Shown here: in pieces, positions 47,777 to 56,619 of the stretch
Layout of the letters: every line of letters begins with the position of its first letter
How positions within the stretch are numbered: position 1 is the stretch's first letter
Origin: Acidobacteriaceae bacterium KBS 83
Lineage (GTDB): Bacteria > Acidobacteriota > Terriglobia > Terriglobales > Acidobacteriaceae
Assembly: GCA_000381585.1 (NCBI GenBank)
Contig: KB906742.1
Coordinates: forward strand, 1-64,000
Direction of reading: 5' to 3'
Length of the DNA stretch: 64,000 nucleotides
Made by a program: the position numbers and the translations under genes
Notes under the pieces: model-generated
What the model was told of the DNA's origin: nothing
The model's database searches: none
What the model saw: the letters and a program-made list of their open reading frames with translations, nothing else

Positions 47777-47971
47777 TTCATGAATGCTTTGCTCAAGTCG
47801 CAGATCGCGTGAAGAAGCACCGACGCTGACGGTGCGCTTCCCGCCGGCGGTTATCCATTTTCTACTGGCTGTGGACCAGTACTGCAATTGACGCGTTGCC
47901 ACATGCAACAATACGGTTTTTACCTCGCCCGACTTCAAGTGAACGCGATCGAAGGCAGTCAAGCTGCGCAC
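47777..47971 (-). pseudogene. C-terminal relic of a GH3 beta-glucosidase
   Basis: The frame reads AFDRVHLKSGEVKTVLLHVA, TRQLQYWSTASRKWITAGG and TVSVGASSRDLRLE. This is the fibronectin-III-like end of GH3 glycosidases (usual pattern GFERVxLxPGExKxV, WxVxPGxFxVxVGxSSxDLRL). The catalytic domains are absent. The frame then runs on antisense to the acetyltransferase. Confidence 0.7.
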
Positions 47972-48547
47972 AGGAAACGCTACACCAGTGGGTATGTCAA
48001 TGGGGCGCCCAGGTAGACCTCTGGTACTTCATCACCATCCGTTTTTGCCCGTGTTCTCGATTTCTGCGCCTTGATTCACGTGCGATGAGCAGAAGCGCCT
48101 CCCCATACCATCATGAAGTTCAAGTGCTTGCGAGTGTTTTAATAAGAAAGACAGTGAGCAATTGCCTTTCGGGAGGAATGTCGCCCCGGGATTCGGAGCT
48201 CCCGTATTGATCGGGCTGGTCACCGTCGCTTTCTGGATGCGCCGATGCTATTTCGGTGGGTAGCCGGTCCAGTTCGTGCGCCCAGTCGAAGGCGCTCTTT
48301 AGCAGCTGAAACGAAGGTTGTCAGAAAATGCAGTGGCTTGGCATTTCAATCGGCCTCCCCCAATGCATCTTCTTTAACTGCCTTCCTACATTCCCATTAT
48401 GCCTTACTGATGGCCTTCTACTTACACTCGCAAATGGAAGGTGAGCATGCTTTTGCGCGGCTACGGAAGGAACTGCTGCCGGCCGCGCTAGCCGGGTTAT
48501 ACAAAAGCGCTCAAGTGAAAACCATGATGAACAAACATATTGTATGC
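47972..48547. other. 575-bp stretch without a supportable gene
   Basis: An open frame in phase with the TonB-dependent receptor enters from 48245, but it contains a terminator-like hairpin at 48548 and lacks a signal peptide, so I regard it as non-coding leader. No other gene was recognised. Confidence 0.45.
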
Positions 48548-48571
48548 GGCCGCCTCGCGGGCGGCCTTTTT
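48548..48571 (+). terminator. Terminator-like hairpin in the leader of the TonB receptor gene
   Basis: GGCCGCC (48548-48554) and GGCGGCC (48560-48566) pair over seven G/C positions with a five-base loop, followed by five T. It points in the direction of the receptor gene and ends 19 bases before its ATG, so it is either the end of an upstream transcript or an attenuator. Confidence 0.6.
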
Positions 48572-48589
48572 AAGGCCCAGAGTGCAAAC

Positions 48590-51500
48590 ATGGGAGCATT
48601 GCTGATAAGAACAGGACTCGCAATCTCGATGGCTGTTAGCGGGATCCTGTTTGGATTTACATCTGCACTCCATGCGCAATCGACGTTCGGGAGCGTTCGT
48701 GGAACGGCACAGGATGCAAGTGGCGCATCGGTGCCTGGCACTCAAGTCACGCTTCATAGCACGGACACGAACACGGATCGTGTTGTCACTACAGACAGCG
48801 CAGGCGAATTTTTGTTTTCTAACGTGAATCCTGGACACTTTAGCATTACCGCAAGCCATGAAGGATTCTCGCCGGCCACGCTGAACGGAATTTCGCTGGA
48901 TGCACGACAGGATCTTCGTGTGCCTATTGCACTGCAGGTCAGCGCTCAGGGGACAACGGTTCAGGTAACCGCGGCCTCTGATCAGATCAATACGGAGAAT
49001 GGAACAATCGGAGACTCGAAGGGCACCAGGGAGATTGGGCAGCTCCCCCTCAATTTCCGTGCGGCAACCACAAGCCCACTTGCAGCCCTTGCTACCTCTC
49101 CGAACGTGGAGCAGGACAGTCAGGGCAACACTGCGCTTGGTGGAGCGACAGCGAATCAGGTTAACTTCTCCGTTGATGGTATCTCTACTGCCAACGTTTT
49201 CAACAGCGCTGCTGGAGTAAATCCGTATCCATCGGCTGAGGGAATAGACGAGTTGAAAGTCACTGCGTTCAACAACAACGCGGAGTTTTCCCAGGTAGGA
49301 GACGTGACCTTCACAACCAAGGCGGGCACGAATCAGTATCACGGAAGTCTTTTCGAGTACCTGCAAAACGACGCCCTCGATGCGCGTGTGTATAACTTCA
49401 CACAGAAGGCCCCGAAGAGGTTCAACACGTTCGGCGGCAGCGTCGGCGGACCGCTATCGATTCCTCACATTTACAACGGTCACGACAAGACGTTTTTCTT
49501 CTTCGACTATGAGGGAAACCGTCGCCGGGTATCACAAGCCGAGCAGTACACCGTACCCTCCGTCCAGGACAGGATGGGAAATCTTAGCGACTTGCAGATT
49601 CCAAACAACACTCTGATGAATCCCTTTACGAAAACACCCTACGCAAACAACACGATTACGAATATCAATCCGACGGCTTTGGCTTTGTTGAACCAGTATT
49701 ATCCGTTACCAAACCTGGCGGCCCCGACCGGCAGCATCAACTACCAGACGCTCGTCCCTATCCCATCAAACACAGACGGATTTGATGCTCGGGTGGATCA
49801 GGTCATCAACTCGAAACAGCAGGTCTACGCGCGCTTCAACCGCAAGAACATTACGGCCAATGTGGTCAACCCTTTGTTGCCTAACGACGTCGATTCCGAA
49901 CACGATCGCAGCTTTCTGATCTCTCACAATTACGTTTTGACCAGCAAGCTTGTGAACGAATTTCGTTTCGGCTATACAGACACCATCTTGAACCCAAATT
50001 TTGGCCTCCAGGGGGCGGCTTCTCTTCAAAGTCTAGGCATACAGGTCGGGGGCAATCAAGGCGTCAATATATCGAATCATCCAACGGATCAGGGGTTCCC
50101 CAGCATCGTCTTCAGCGATGGAACCAATTTCACCCCGATCGGCAGAGACCACGTTGGCTCGACGTTGTCGACGACCAAGCAGCTCGCAGATAACCTCACT
50201 TACACTCTGGGTAAACATACGATTCGTGGCGGCGTCGATCTCCGCTGGGTACGTTTCGCAGTGCCCGAAATTGAAACCCCTTCTGACGACTATGGCCTGT
50301 TTACCTTCAATCAAGAGGTCTTCACTGGAAGTTCGTTCGGAGATTTTCTTATCGGAGCACCGAATACAACGTATTTCGCGGTCACTGGCCCTCGGGACAA
50401 CGCGGGTGGTCTGCAGACCGGCATCTATGCGCAGGACGAATGGCAACTCAATAATCGGATCACCCTCAACTTCGGCCTGCGGTGGGAGTTGCTTCCCCCA
50501 TTTGTCGATAACAATGGAATTCAAGCGAACTTCGATCCCAACTACAAGGGAGAAGGAGCTAACGGGCAGGGTGCGATCGTCGTGAACAATCGCTTATTGA
50601 ACGGCCTGAAGCCAGCTCCCGATTTTCTCGCCTCTTTCAACGCTTGTGGCCTTGCCGGCGTGAATCCGAACTACAACGCCGCTACATGCACACCCGTAGT
50701 GACCAACTCTCAGGACAATCTGCCAGCGGGTTTGCGGCAGACAAATAAGCGGAACTTCGATCCTCGTGTCAGTGTTGCTTACCGACCTTTCGCTAACGGG
50801 AAGACGGTCGTTCGGGCTGGCTTTGGCATATTTACTGTGACCGCCCTCGGGCAGCTTCAGAACAACAACGAAAGTAATCCTCAAGCAGCGGTGAACACCT
50901 GGCTGAACAACAATGGGGGCACACCCATGTTCACTTTCCCAAAAGTGACCCCGCCGAACGCCGGCCTGCAGTTCGGAGGTGGAACCCTGGAGCAGGGCAC
51001 AGACCCGCACTACCGGGATGCTCAATCCGCGCAGTGGAACCTTACGGTTGAAAACGAACTGACAGCCAATACTTCTGTCCGGGCCAGCTACGTGGGTATG
51101 AGTTCATATCGGCAACCCGTTACAGTCAATTTGAACCAGACAGCTCCCAGCACAACGGCCTATAACCCCGCGAATGCTCCTTTTCAGAATTGGGGGACTA
51201 TTTACTTCACAGAGAACCGCGGAAACGTCAGCTATGAGGCGTTAGAACTGGAAGCCACTCATAGAATGGCTCGGGGACTTGCGTATCAGGCAAATTACAC
51301 ATTCGCAAAGAACCTCAGTGATGCCCAAGGGGATGCGCCAACAGCCTTCCAGGGAGAAACGCGGTATGGTCTTGCCGATCTCAACGGATTCGATATTCAT
51401 GCTAACCGTGGGAACGTTGTGGGAACCCGCCGTAATCGACTCTTGGTGACGGGAACGTACGAGCTTCCTGTTGGCAGGGGCCGCACCTTCCTTAACTCGT

Positions 51501-52000
51501 CTCCGACCCTCGGGGGCATCTTGGGTGGGTGGAATGTGAACACCATTACCCTGTTAGAAACAGGTCCTTACCTCACTCCGACCGACAGTGTTACGGCAGA
51601 TCAAACCAACACAAATCCTGCCGGTGATGGATCGATCGTACGGCCTGACCGGGTCGGCAATCCCATTCCGGCGCACCGTTCGCCGGCGCAATATTTCGAT
51701 GTCGTTGCCTTCGCCCACACGCCTCTAAATGCTGGTCGAGTCGGAAACGCGGCGGTCGGCTCCCTACAGGCCCCCGGTACGATCGCTGTGAGCGGAGGTC
51801 TTGCGAAGGTATTCGCCATTCGGGAGAGTGTCCACCTACGCTTTGAGTCCACGTTCACGAATGTTCTCAACCACACGAACTATGCTCCTCCGGCAACGAA
51901 CATCAGCAACCCAGCTTCATTCGGTGTATTGACCGCAGCTCAAACCGCTGAGAATGCCGGCAACCGGACAGGACAGGTAGCGCTGAGGTTAGAGTTCTAA
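48590..52000 (+). CDS. TonB-dependent receptor with carboxypeptidase-regulatory-like domain (Oar type)
   Basis: 1,136 residues from the ATG at 48590. A signal peptide (ISMAVSGILFGFTSALHAQS) is followed by an Ig-like carboxypeptidase-regulatory domain (FGSVRGTAQDASGASVPGTQ, GEFLFSNVNPGHFSI), a plug region (ATANQVNFSVDGIS, GTNQYHGSLFEYLQND) and a long outer-membrane barrel with many aromatic strands, ending in RLEF with the terminal Phe typical of barrels. This is the large acidobacterial receptor family, thought to import plant or polymer breakdown products. No partner genes are adjacent. The frame is intact over 3.4 kb. Confidence 0.92.
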   Translation: MGALLIRTGLAISMAVSGILFGFTSALHAQSTFGSVRGTAQDASGASVPGTQVTLHSTDTNTDRVVTTDSAGEFLFSNVNPGHFSITASHEGFSPATLNGISLDARQDLRVPIALQVSAQGTTVQVTAASDQINTENGTIGDSKGTREIGQLPLNFRAATTSPLAALATSPNVEQDSQGNTALGGATANQVNFSVDGISTANVFNSAAGVNPYPSAEGIDELKVTAFNNNAEFSQVGDVTFTTKAGTNQYHGSLFEYLQNDALDARVYNFTQKAPKRFNTFGGSVGGPLSIPHIYNGHDKTFFFFDYEGNRRRVSQAEQYTVPSVQDRMGNLSDLQIPNNTLMNPFTKTPYANNTITNINPTALALLNQYYPLPNLAAPTGSINYQTLVPIPSNTDGFDARVDQVINSKQQVYARFNRKNITANVVNPLLPNDVDSEHDRSFLISHNYVLTSKLVNEFRFGYTDTILNPNFGLQGAASLQSLGIQVGGNQGVNISNHPTDQGFPSIVFSDGTNFTPIGRDHVGSTLSTTKQLADNLTYTLGKHTIRGGVDLRWVRFAVPEIETPSDDYGLFTFNQEVFTGSSFGDFLIGAPNTTYFAVTGPRDNAGGLQTGIYAQDEWQLNNRITLNFGLRWELLPPFVDNNGIQANFDPNYKGEGANGQGAIVVNNRLLNGLKPAPDFLASFNACGLAGVNPNYNAATCTPVVTNSQDNLPAGLRQTNKRNFDPRVSVAYRPFANGKTVVRAGFGIFTVTALGQLQNNNESNPQAAVNTWLNNNGGTPMFTFPKVTPPNAGLQFGGGTLEQGTDPHYRDAQSAQWNLTVENELTANTSVRASYVGMSSYRQPVTVNLNQTAPSTTAYNPANAPFQNWGTIYFTENRGNVSYEALELEATHRMARGLAYQANYTFAKNLSDAQGDAPTAFQGETRYGLADLNGFDIHANRGNVVGTRRNRLLVTGTYELPVGRGRTFLNSSPTLGGILGGWNVNTITLLETGPYLTPTDSVTADQTNTNPAGDGSIVRPDRVGNPIPAHRSPAQYFDVVAFAHTPLNAGRVGNAAVGSLQAPGTIAVSGGLAKVFAIRESVHLRFESTFTNVLNHTNYAPPATNISNPASFGVLTAAQTAENAGNRTGQVALRLEF

Positions 52001-52443
52001 GCCTAAAAGCCTCGTCCGAATGCATCCGTAGTTTCTGATGCTTCACTGCTTACCGGGGCGACTTCTTTGAGTCGCTCCGTGCCTTTAACGCTTGCTGCAC
52101 TATAGAGTCAGATCGTTCATTCAATGTGCGGCTCGGAGATACATGAGTTGCTTTTGATGAGGCGCGCATTTCTCGGAACGATCAGCGTTCCGTGCGGTCC
52201 GTTGGAGGCGTGCGAAGAAGCCCTTCGCTAGGAAGAACACCCCAGCTAAATGGTCACTCTTCGGAGATGGGAATGAAGGTCAATGGAAGATCTAATGCTC
52301 GAAAGTGGTCCAGGCCCAGTAAGCCTGATCCTTTTTGAATCTGCCACCCCAGCTGTGCGAGTGAAAAACGGGGCCTTTCCCCCGCCGGATGTCGCGCCTC
52401 GGCGGCTTGGCTGCCTACCATGCTCATTCTATGAGGTCTGCCG
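52001..52443. other. 440-bp intergenic stretch, no gene seen
   Basis: Between the receptor and the retropepsin-like gene. GAGG lies seven bases before the ATG at 52444. A region near 52050-52080 repeats the word TGAGTCGCTCC, without a clear T-tract. Confidence 0.4.
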
Positions 52444-53682
52444 ATGGTATCCACTATCAATGCTCAGCGCTCGCGTATCTCCAGAGGGCTCCTTAGTCCG
52501 ATTCTGTTTGTCCTGCTCTTTCTAGAATGCTCTTCTGTCGTGAATGGGCAATCGCATATCGTCGATAGCACACTTCTTGTAGAGGCAAGTGTGAATACCG
52601 TTCCCGCTGTCTTTTTGTTGGACACAGGCGCGGAGCACTCGGCTTTGGATAAGCACTTCGTGACGCAAATTGGTCTCAATTCCGCATCTGTCCAAACTGT
52701 TCAGCACCCGTTTCGGGATGAGTTGAGTGGTTCTGTCTGGGTGCGTGATTTGTGGATCCAGTCGATCGCGACAAAAAATGTGCACCTGCTCACGACGGAT
52801 CTAATTCCGCAGTCGAGGGCACTTGGTGAGAAGATTGACGGCGTCCTGGGAGTCGACCTTCTCCGCAAGTACTGGGTCACGATCGATTACGCTGCGGGAA
52901 TGGTTAAGCTTGACCTCTTGCCCAATGGCAAGCTAGGCCGTCCTGTGAAACTTCACTCCGTAGGCGATCAGTTCTTTGTGCCGCTTCGAATCCAGGGCAA
53001 GCCCATGGACTTCTTGCTTGATACGGGGACAGACCTGAGCGTTATGTCTTACAGTGGCTGGCTCCAGCTCAATCGAAATTTGAAGGCGCCCGCTCTTATA
53101 AGTGGGATCCGTTCGCTGGGGAGTCCAACACCCTTACGGTTGATGTGTGTCTCTGATTTGGAGATTGAATCCATTGAATACAAGCAGGTTCCTATGAGGG
53201 TTCTAACTCAAGCCTCATTAGGATTTCTTTCGTTCTCTAACGAAAAGGGATTGTTGGGAAGCGACTTCCTGAAGCAATTCATGGTTGAGCTCGACCTCGG
53301 CAACGAAACGATGTTTCTTCGTCCCAATCCTGACTATAGAAGAGACAATGACCGGTTCTCTTCCATCGGAATACAGTTTTTGAAGGACGCATCCGGGCCG
53401 TTTGTGATCATGGCCGTGTGGACACCTTCCCCCGCCGCCGCTGCCGGTATGAAGACGGGAGATCGAGTTGTTGAGGTCAATGGAGCAAGCACCGCGAAGA
53501 TGAATCAGAACGACTTCTCCCAACAACTACATGGACCAGCAGGGCAGAAGGTGACTCTCCGCATCAAATCCGGCAAACATGAACGGTATGCTGTTCTTAC
53601 AATCAAAAATCTTCTTTGCCAACCTTCGGCCAAAATAAGTAGCGCGTCGCACAACGTGTCCCGAGCCACAGTTCGTCCCTGA
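52444..53682 (+). CDS. Retropepsin-like aspartyl protease with C-terminal PDZ domain
   Basis: 412 residues. The N-terminus is a signal peptide (GLLSPILFVLLFLECSSVV). Two retropepsin-type halves follow, each with the catalytic triad motif: FLLDTGAEHS near residue 58 and FLLDTGTDLS near 195, also with flap-like and ILG-type elements (DGVLGVDLL, GLLGSDFL). A PDZ domain closes the protein (PSPAAAAGMKTGDRVVEVNG). Having two DTG motifs in one chain suggests a pseudo-symmetric active site within one subunit. It is probably periplasmic or cell-surface. Confidence 0.88.
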   Translation: MVSTINAQRSRISRGLLSPILFVLLFLECSSVVNGQSHIVDSTLLVEASVNTVPAVFLLDTGAEHSALDKHFVTQIGLNSASVQTVQHPFRDELSGSVWVRDLWIQSIATKNVHLLTTDLIPQSRALGEKIDGVLGVDLLRKYWVTIDYAAGMVKLDLLPNGKLGRPVKLHSVGDQFFVPLRIQGKPMDFLLDTGTDLSVMSYSGWLQLNRNLKAPALISGIRSLGSPTPLRLMCVSDLEIESIEYKQVPMRVLTQASLGFLSFSNEKGLLGSDFLKQFMVELDLGNETMFLRPNPDYRRDNDRFSSIGIQFLKDASGPFVIMAVWTPSPAAAAGMKTGDRVVEVNGASTAKMNQNDFSQQLHGPAGQKVTLRIKSGKHERYAVLTIKNLLCQPSAKISSASHNVSRATVRP

Positions 53683-53690
53683 TCTTCTCC

Positions 53691-53846
53691 TTTGACGAGA
53701 CCAGAGTTCCCTATCGATTGTCTATCGTGCAACGGGCGCAGCAGGCGGGGTTCACGTTGACAGAGGTTCAAGAACTCTTTGACGGGATTCGTTTAAGGCA
53801 CGCCCGCACCCGAATGACGACTTCTTTGAGTCACTCCTGCGACTGA
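53691..53846 (+). pseudogene. Relic of a MerR-family regulator
   Basis: The frame reads RVPYRLSIVQRAQQAGFTLT and EVQELFDGIR, the helix-turn-helix part of MerR regulators (usual pattern RVIQRAxxAGFTLxEIRELL). It lacks the start, and the following codons lose the family pattern. It begins 9 bp after the retropepsin gene. Confidence 0.6.
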
Positions 53847-54262
53847 ACACAGAGCTAGGAAGGCACGTTAAACGGTAGAAGAGCTAACTGCTCAAAAAAT
53901 GGGGTTACAGGCAACTTCGCTATGTTTTGGGCATACTCTACTCTCCCTTTGGCCCGTCAGTTGGCGGTGGATCGTCAAGTCACCCTTCGAGAGGAGTCTT
54001 AGCCGAACGTAGCTTTAGCAGACGGAATCTCTCTTCCAACGATTGGAGACATCGGCATTCTGCCGAATGCTCGAATGAGCACTGTCAGACCTGGAGTACG
54101 GTTGGAAGCTCTGACCTTTTGCAGCGAGAATCTAATAATCCCAAGCAAATACAGGGATTCAGCAGCCACATAAAGTCCTCCACGCCGAGCGAGCCGAGTT
54201 CTGTACTCTCGCCGACGAGTCACTTCGGCATCGCAGCTCGCATTTTGCAGTTGAAATCACAG

Positions 54263-54556
54263 ATGACAAAGTGCTTGCCTAGATTCATGCCGCATAGATC
54301 GGTGATCACTGCAGCGCATGCGGAAGTCCACCTCCCCGTATGCGATCTTTCGCTCGATATCACTCCTGAAGGTGGAGGATTCCACTATCGAATCACCAAC
54401 CTACGTTCAAAATGTTTGATTCAGACTGAAGGCGGTCTGTTCGTCTCCCTCGACAATGCAAAGTGTAAAGCCGCAACTGAAGCGCGGAACTACGCCGGTG
54501 GTTATCAAGGCCCGATCGAGTGGACACCCATTCGCTTCAAAGACGAATGGCCATGA
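54263..54556 (+). CDS. Hypothetical protein, weakly supported
   Basis: 97 residues from an ATG at 54263. The sequence DITPEGGGFHYRITNLRSKC and LIQTEGGLFVSLDNAKCKAA looks protein-like with regular alternation, but no ribosome-binding site is visible and the frame continues far upstream through low-quality sequence. It may be the end of an older gene. The stretch 53847-54262 before it holds nothing recognisable. Confidence 0.3.
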   Translation: MTKCLPRFMPHRSVITAAHAEVHLPVCDLSLDITPEGGGFHYRITNLRSKCLIQTEGGLFVSLDNAKCKAATEARNYAGGYQGPIEWTPIRFKDEWP

Positions 54557-54612
54557 GGGGCTGCTTCAGTCCACCAGGACCTCCGTTTTGGGAAACTGGC
54601 GCATAGAGCCGC

Positions 54613-55131
54613 TCAATCGACGTTGATCAAAACCTTGGTTTTGCCATTGCGGCTGACCCAATACTTCTCACCGCCATGGCAGTGGTGGGGCAACCCGAAC
54701 TCGACATATTCGCCGCGCTTGGCGATGTGATAGATCAACCGAGGTTTCACCGATGTAAGAACCAGCATCCGCGATGGATTAGCCACGCACCACACATAGG
54801 CCAAGCGCTGCCATTCATTGAGTGGCGAAGTGTAGACCCGCTGAAACTCGGAGATCGGGACGGTCGCACCGACAAGGTAGCTGCGGCCAACATCTAGGGC
54901 TTTTTCCCATGATCCATAGTCAGCATCTTCGCCGTCCGGGTACGGGTTGATTCTCTGCTCGACCGAGTACGGAAACGGCTTCTGCGACAACGCCCCGTTG
55001 ATGCATGGGCGTGAGCCTGATGAATCCGGCGGTCCCCAGATATGTCGGATCCGGAATTCGGAGAAATCGAGCTCTGCTGGATTCATGGACCAGGAATCCT
55101 CAAACAGGGCCGCCCTTGTAAGTGCCATCAT
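54613..55131 (-). CDS. Hypothetical protein, intact copy of the duplicated cassette
   Basis: 173 residues from the ATG at 55131 (the next codon is also ATG, and GGAGG lies just before). Notable parts are FEDSWSMNPAELDFSEFRIR, HIWGPPDSSGSRPCIN, VGATVPISEFQRVYTSPLNE and the end GEKYWVSRNGKTKVLINVD. There is a His/Cys cluster near the C-terminus (LPHHCHGG). No family recognised. It is divergent from the Lys/Arg-rich gene at 55231, and a decayed copy of the pair is at 3535-4143. Confidence 0.7.
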   Translation of the reverse strand: MMALTRAALFEDSWSMNPAELDFSEFRIRHIWGPPDSSGSRPCINGALSQKPFPYSVEQRINPYPDGEDADYGSWEKALDVGRSYLVGATVPISEFQRVYTSPLNEWQRLAYVWCVANPSRMLVLTSVKPRLIYHIAKRGEYVEFGLPHHCHGGEKYWVSRNGKTKVLINVD

Positions 55132-55230
55132 AGCCTCCAATACTGCCGTGAACCCCTCGCTGAGTGGGAACCAGCTCCTACCCCGGCACGAGTTGATATC
55201 TGTAAGGTGACCGTTTGCTATAGTGTTTCG

Positions 55231-55458
55231 GTGAAAACAACTGAAATCCTCGCCGCCATTGATGCCGAGATTGCGCGTCTTCAGGAAGCCCGGAATGCCC
55301 TAGCTGGGTTATCCGGCGCAAAGCGGAGAGGCCGGCCTTCGGCATCCGCCTCGACCAGCGAGACCACCAGGAAGAAACGCGTCCTCTCCGCCGCTGCGCG
55401 CGCGAAAATCGCTGCCGCACAGCGGAAACGCTGGGCCAAGCAGAAGAAGTCGGCGTAG
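55231..55458 (+). CDS. Small Lys/Arg-rich protein
   Basis: 75 residues starting at GTG. The first 25 form an amphipathic helix (ILAAIDAEIARLQEARNALA), then a flexible RRGRPSASAS segment and a strongly basic end (KIAAAQRKRWAKQKKSA). The composition suggests a nucleic-acid-binding, histone-H1-like role, which is inference. No ribosome-binding site is present. TATAGT lies six bases before the GTG in both copies of the cassette, which suggests a leaderless transcript. Confidence 0.75.
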   Translation: MKTTEILAAIDAEIARLQEARNALAGLSGAKRRGRPSASASTSETTRKKRVLSAAARAKIAAAQRKRWAKQKKSA

Positions 55459-55462
55459 TCGC

Positions 55463-56026
55463 TCACGCGATCTTCCGCGCAACGACCTGCAGTGGCTGCA
55501 GCTCCAGCAGCCGTTTCCGCTCCCGGCGCGCCCGGCTCGCCCATGTGCTCGTGCGATCGAGCGCGAGGTACTTCGTCCAGTGCCGGAGTACCTCGCGGCG
55601 ACGGCCATCACGGGAGAGCGCTCGCGCCAGGTTGTAGTGCGCGTCGCCACAGTCCGGCTCCAAAGCCACCGCCGAAGTCCAGTCGGCGACCGCTTCGGCG
55701 AAGAAGCCTAGTTCTTCAAGCGCGTTTCCCCGATTGAAGAGCGCGATCACGTTAGTAGTGGCGCTGCCGACCGCGGTGTTGTAGCAGGCCAGCGCCTCCT
55801 GAAAGCGCCCGCTGTTATACATGCGGTTGCCATATTTGATGTTGGCTGCCGGATCGTCAGGCACGGCATCGAGCGCCGTCCGGAGCGCTGCCTCTTCGCC
55901 GGCGATGTCGCCGGCTGCGGCGCACTCGAGAGATAGTGCGAATGCCTCTGCAGCCCGGTTGCGATCCGCTGTAGTGGGCGTGGGTTGGGGCAACACGACT
56001 ACGTTTAGCGGAAATTGCGGAGCCAT
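55463..56026 (-). CDS. Tetratricopeptide repeat protein
   Basis: 187 residues from the ATG at 56026 (AGGA upstream); an alternative ATG at 56116 has GGAG six bases before it and fits the promoter at 56149 better. Four TPR-like repeats are visible: AAAGDIAGEEAALRTALDAV, YNSGRFQEALACYNTAVGSA, LEELGFFAEAVADWTSAVAL and DAHYNLARALSRDGRRREVL. The role is probably protein binding. It converges with the Lys/Arg-rich gene, and its 3' end is the part left in the relic at 4140-4232. Confidence 0.8.
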   Translation of the reverse strand: MAPQFPLNVVVLPQPTPTTADRNRAAEAFALSLECAAAGDIAGEEAALRTALDAVPDDPAANIKYGNRMYNSGRFQEALACYNTAVGSATTNVIALFNRGNALEELGFFAEAVADWTSAVALEPDCGDAHYNLARALSRDGRRREVLRHWTKYLALDRTSTWASRARRERKRLLELQPLQVVARKIA

Positions 56027-56148
56027 GGATGAGTCCTTTCCTAATGGTGGTTCTGGCGTGTGCGTGTCGCTTGGGACCGTACGTGTTACATGGGAAGTGC
56101 ATCGCCTAGTGCTCATGAGCAGCTCCATCAGCGGTTGCTGAGGTGGCT

Positions 56149-56177
56149 ATTGAGACACCGATTCCAAACTCGGTCAA
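56149..56177 (-). promoter_or_regulatory. Shared promoter/operator element, copy 2
   Basis: On the minus strand TTGACC (56177-56172), then GAGTTTGGAATCGGTGT and a weak -10 (CTCAAT, or TCAATA one base on). The first ten bases, TTGACCGAGT, and the preceding ATT are identical to copies 1 and 3. It precedes the TPR gene. Confidence 0.5.
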
Positions 56178-56283
56178 ATTCGCTCGAATGAGTTGCTGGC
56201 ACACCGAACGGCGCGGCGAGGCGCAGACGGCCTCAGGCCGAAGATGGGGTAATGGGTCAGGATCCTGGCGCGTTCATAGCCGG

Positions 56284-56469
56284 TTAGGCGACAGCATTCC
56301 GCCAGGTCTGCGCGAGCGTTACGACGGAAAGCGCAACGAGTGCGAGGACCAGCGGAAATACTGTCTGGCCTGCGGTGCAGCGAACGGTCGACACGACGAC
56401 CACCACGTTTGCTGCGCTGAGAACAAGACTGAGGGCGATCCTCCGGATTTTGGAAGCTGAGGGCTTCAT
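56284..56469 (-). CDS. Small two-helix membrane protein
   Basis: 61 residues from the ATG at 56469, which has GGAG eight bases upstream. Two hydrophobic segments are visible (IALSLVLSAANVVVVVSTV and VFPLVLALVALSVVTLA), separated by a short loop with a Cys. Basic residues precede the first helix. No family recognised. It lies downstream of the Uma2 gene, separated by a terminator. Confidence 0.6.
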   Translation of the reverse strand: MKPSASKIRRIALSLVLSAANVVVVVSTVRCTAGQTVFPLVLALVALSVVTLAQTWRNAVA

Positions 56470-56556
56470 GAACATTCTCCTTTCACCAGAAGGGGATGAG
56501 GCGAGAACACACGACTTCCCTGGCATGCGGGAAGCACGCTGGGAGTTCTGCGCAGC

Positions 56557-56582
56557 AACAAAAATGCCCCGCTAGGCGGGGC
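56557..56582 (-). terminator. Rho-independent terminator of the Uma2 gene
   Basis: GCCCCGC (56566-56572) and GCGGGGC (56576-56582) form a seven-bp stem with a three-base loop, followed on the minus strand by ATTTTTGTT. It lies 38 bp after the stop of the Uma2 gene at 56620. Confidence 0.85.
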
Positions 56583-56619
56583 TCAAGGATTGAGAGGAAC
56601 TGTTATATTCGAGCGCCTG

